A stretch of 64,000 nt of DNA from Pyrinomonadaceae bacterium (GTDB taxonomy: Bacteria; Acidobacteriota; Blastocatellia; Pyrinomonadales; Pyrinomonadaceae), in NCBI GenBank assembly GCA_036277115.1, contig DASUNM010000024.1:186001-250000 (forward strand). The letters run 5' to 3'. Below the pieces are notes generated by a model. The model was not told the origin of the DNA, searched no databases, and saw only the letters and a program-made list of their open reading frames with translations. Shown here one piece after another: positions 63,201 to 64,000 of the stretch (position 1 is the first letter of the stretch; each line of letters starts with the position of its first letter). Position numbers and translations under genes: made by a program.

Positions 63201-63940
63201 TCACGCCGCAGTTCAACTCGAACTATCACAGCCTGCAGGTAATGGGTCAACGCCGGTTTACGGGCGCCTCTCAAGTTAACGTGGCGTACACCTGGGCAAA
63301 GAATCTCACCGACAATCAAACAGACCGCAGTACGGCGCCAATGAATTCTTACGACATTCGCGCGGATCGAGGTCGCGCCACCCTGGACCGCCGTCATGTC
63401 TTCACCGCTAATTACATCTATGAGATTCCATTCTTCAGCAAGCGGAACGATTTCGCAGGCAAAGTTCTCGGCGGCTGGGAGGTGTCTGGCATCGTGTCGC
63501 TGCAAACCGGACTGCCGTTTACAGCACTAGGAGCGAATATTGACCCGGCCGGCCTGGGTAATATCCCCGCGCTAATTGCCGGTAATCGGCCGAACACACT
63601 TTGCGATCCGAACGCTGGTGCACCCAATACGTTCTTGCAGTGGTTCAACACCGGGTGTTTCCAACCGAATCCCACCTCCGGTACGGTGCCTAACGTGGTG
63701 AGCAATACAGGACGAGGCACTATTGATGGTCCGCCGACCCAGCGTGTGGATTTCTCAGTGTTCAAGAGATTTAATTTTGGGGAACGCGTCAGTCTGCAGT
63801 TGCGTGGCGAGGCGTTCAATGTTTTCAATCACACGAACTTCCGGGCCATCCAAACGAACATTACGAACGCGGCCTACGGAAATGTAATTACCGTGCGCGA
63901 TCCGCGCACGATTCAGTTGGGGGCGAAGCTCTCCTTCTAA
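60296..63940 (+). CDS. Oar-like TonB-dependent receptor, 1214 aa
   Basis: An outer-membrane receptor of the same broad group but a different branch from the other two. Signal peptide (LRIALVAVILVLGLSQGANA), regulatory-like domain ('GGIVGTVKDAAGASVPGATV'), plug ('YTVDGSDVTDRGSNITIQAY', 'GRSGGGQINVVTRGGGREFH') and barrel ending IQLGAKLSF. The body has several Cys residues (e.g. MDICIRANIPTTATATC), unusual for a barrel, which may form loop disulfides. GAGAGGATCCCCTA before the ATG at 60296 excludes the 22 codons upstream. A strong terminator follows. No TPR partner is visible in the window. Confidence 0.93.
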   Translation: MRDYVKFLRIALVAVILVLGLSQGANAQEITGGIVGTVKDAAGASVPGATVTVTNRGTQLAVRTVQSDDQGQYTVGDLPATSYDVSFEAKGFKKQIQSNVEVNVGVRRTLDATLDAGDISEVVTIEANPVAVELTTATVGTVISGDQATQLALNNRNWVQLITLAPGVSNDLADQVYVGTTNPAGQANTMNISVNGARSAQNTYTVDGSDVTDRGSNITIQAYPSVDSIAEFKVQRSLFPAESGRSGGGQINVVTRGGGREFHGSLYEFVRNDILNANDFISNRATNPAFGRESNGKAKRAPFRYNNFGGTLSGPVYLPLFGEGGDAVKRLSRTFFFFSEEQRKDRRYPSLSGSVPDLNMRQGIFPMDICIRANIPTTATATCLEVLPAGQPLSSRVAINPIAQQYLGFVYNRLPPPSDPVTRVLTFPASGIADFRQEILRLDHAFNDDWSLYYRFERDYIPTVDANSLFSSGSGLPGVSTSSTNSPGKTHTLQATWVVNPSLAVVGRWNYGYGAILSETVGTLALDNSPITPPLAYARTKDFVPTITGNGFSNLVTFGDYDNFSYKHNFSGDVTWTRGTHTMKFGGMYSYYRKNENNLAGNNAGGFSAFLNTVPNSIVHGTVVPGTAAAQEPNATRRANFQSFANFLMGNNVSFTQARFDYVADFRQFTVESYAQDEWRARRNLTVYYGVRHAYFGHPYDRNGRLSNFVPELYNPANAPQVTGAGNRVVGTGNFCNGMIVNAQNVQAAANNCTPAASPFGKYIVEAPKANFAPRFGLAWDPFGKGRTSIRTGYGIYYDQILNGWALQIIGGNPPYQETFSIAAVPGGTGTLATTPRLDQPVPSGVTVTAGAVATALSVRAMEPDWKDPYMQHWSLEGQHMLDDKTMLSVGYFGSKGTHLIGAYELNEVPPGVALTRQCASGTQTLQTPGATLVPCQAPGSYFGGTGGANSAILDQIRPYRGYRSITMITPQFNSNYHSLQVMGQRRFTGASQVNVAYTWAKNLTDNQTDRSTAPMNSYDIRADRGRATLDRRHVFTANYIYEIPFFSKRNDFAGKVLGGWEVSGIVSLQTGLPFTALGANIDPAGLGNIPALIAGNRPNTLCDPNAGAPNTFLQWFNTGCFQPNPTSGTVPNVVSNTGRGTIDGPPTQRVDFSVFKRFNFGERVSLQLRGEAFNVFNHTNFRAIQTNITNAAYGNVITVRDPRTIQLGAKLSF

Positions 63941-63961
63941 TCCCATTTCCATGGTTAAGGC

Positions 63962-63999
63962 AGTGCCCGCACCTGATAAAGGCTGCGGGCACTTTTTTT
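63962..63999 (+). terminator. Rho-independent terminator after the third receptor gene
   Basis: AGTGCCCGCA and TGCGGGCACT form a perfect 10-base-pair stem with a 12-base loop, followed by seven T residues. Textbook form. Confidence 0.95.
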
Positions 64000-64000
64000 C

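Overview
The window looks like chromosomal DNA from an Acidobacteriota-type bacterium, possibly Blastocatellia-like. The pointers are three Oar-type outer-membrane receptors with an N-terminal carboxypeptidase-regulatory-like domain, a bacterial tricorn protease, a CADD-family folate protein, mid-to-high G+C with a diaminopimelate-type MurE, and many short dispersed palindromes. No rRNA, phage, CRISPR or transposase gene is visible. The taxonomic call is inference.

Layout. 1-22060 is almost all minus strand: a partial beta-propeller-like gene, tricorn protease, tRNA-Lys, purA, trxA, glgA, rho, engB, a conserved unknown, lon, an FHA/sigma-54 activator, clpX, clpP, tig, tRNA-Leu, an APC permease and a SIS-domain sugar-phosphate enzyme. 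ClpX, ClpP, trigger factor and Lon form a proteostasis block. 22127-25930 is plus strand: a GH20 hexosaminidase, a NagX-like transferase and a GYD protein. With the divergent SIS enzyme and permease it reads as an amino-sugar set. 26136-30505 is a convergent pair, a TPR protein facing an Oar-like receptor. 30726-44112 holds a D-aminoacylase-like amidohydrolase, murE, an APC permease, a fused glcD-glcE, ggt, a low-GC three-gene cassette, glcF and a class V aminotransferase.

45151-53337 is a peptidoglycan (MurNAc) salvage operon: a BadF/BcrA-type amino-sugar kinase, murQ, a sodium:solute symporter, a NagZ-type GH3 enzyme, and one polypeptide joining a serine beta-lactamase-fold domain to a NamZ exo-muramidase domain. 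A LysR regulator is divergent to it, with a dyad in the shared promoter region. Together these could release MurNAc from wall fragments, import and phosphorylate it, and convert it to GlcNAc-6-phosphate. 53414-64000 holds a secreted HEFGH metallopeptidase candidate, a CADD protein, a second convergent Oar-receptor/TPR pair and a third Oar-like receptor with a strong terminator at the window end.

The most unusual structure is in the repeats. At least seven loci carry imperfect 7-base tandem repeats arranged as two inverted arms. Each locus uses its own 7-base word, and most elements fill the gap between two genes and end within about 10-20 bases of a start codon. A second group of short palindromes has entered coding sequence in frame. 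They encode 15 residues of MurE, about 27 residues of GlcF, the tail of MurQ, and most of the linker that fuses GlcD to GlcE.
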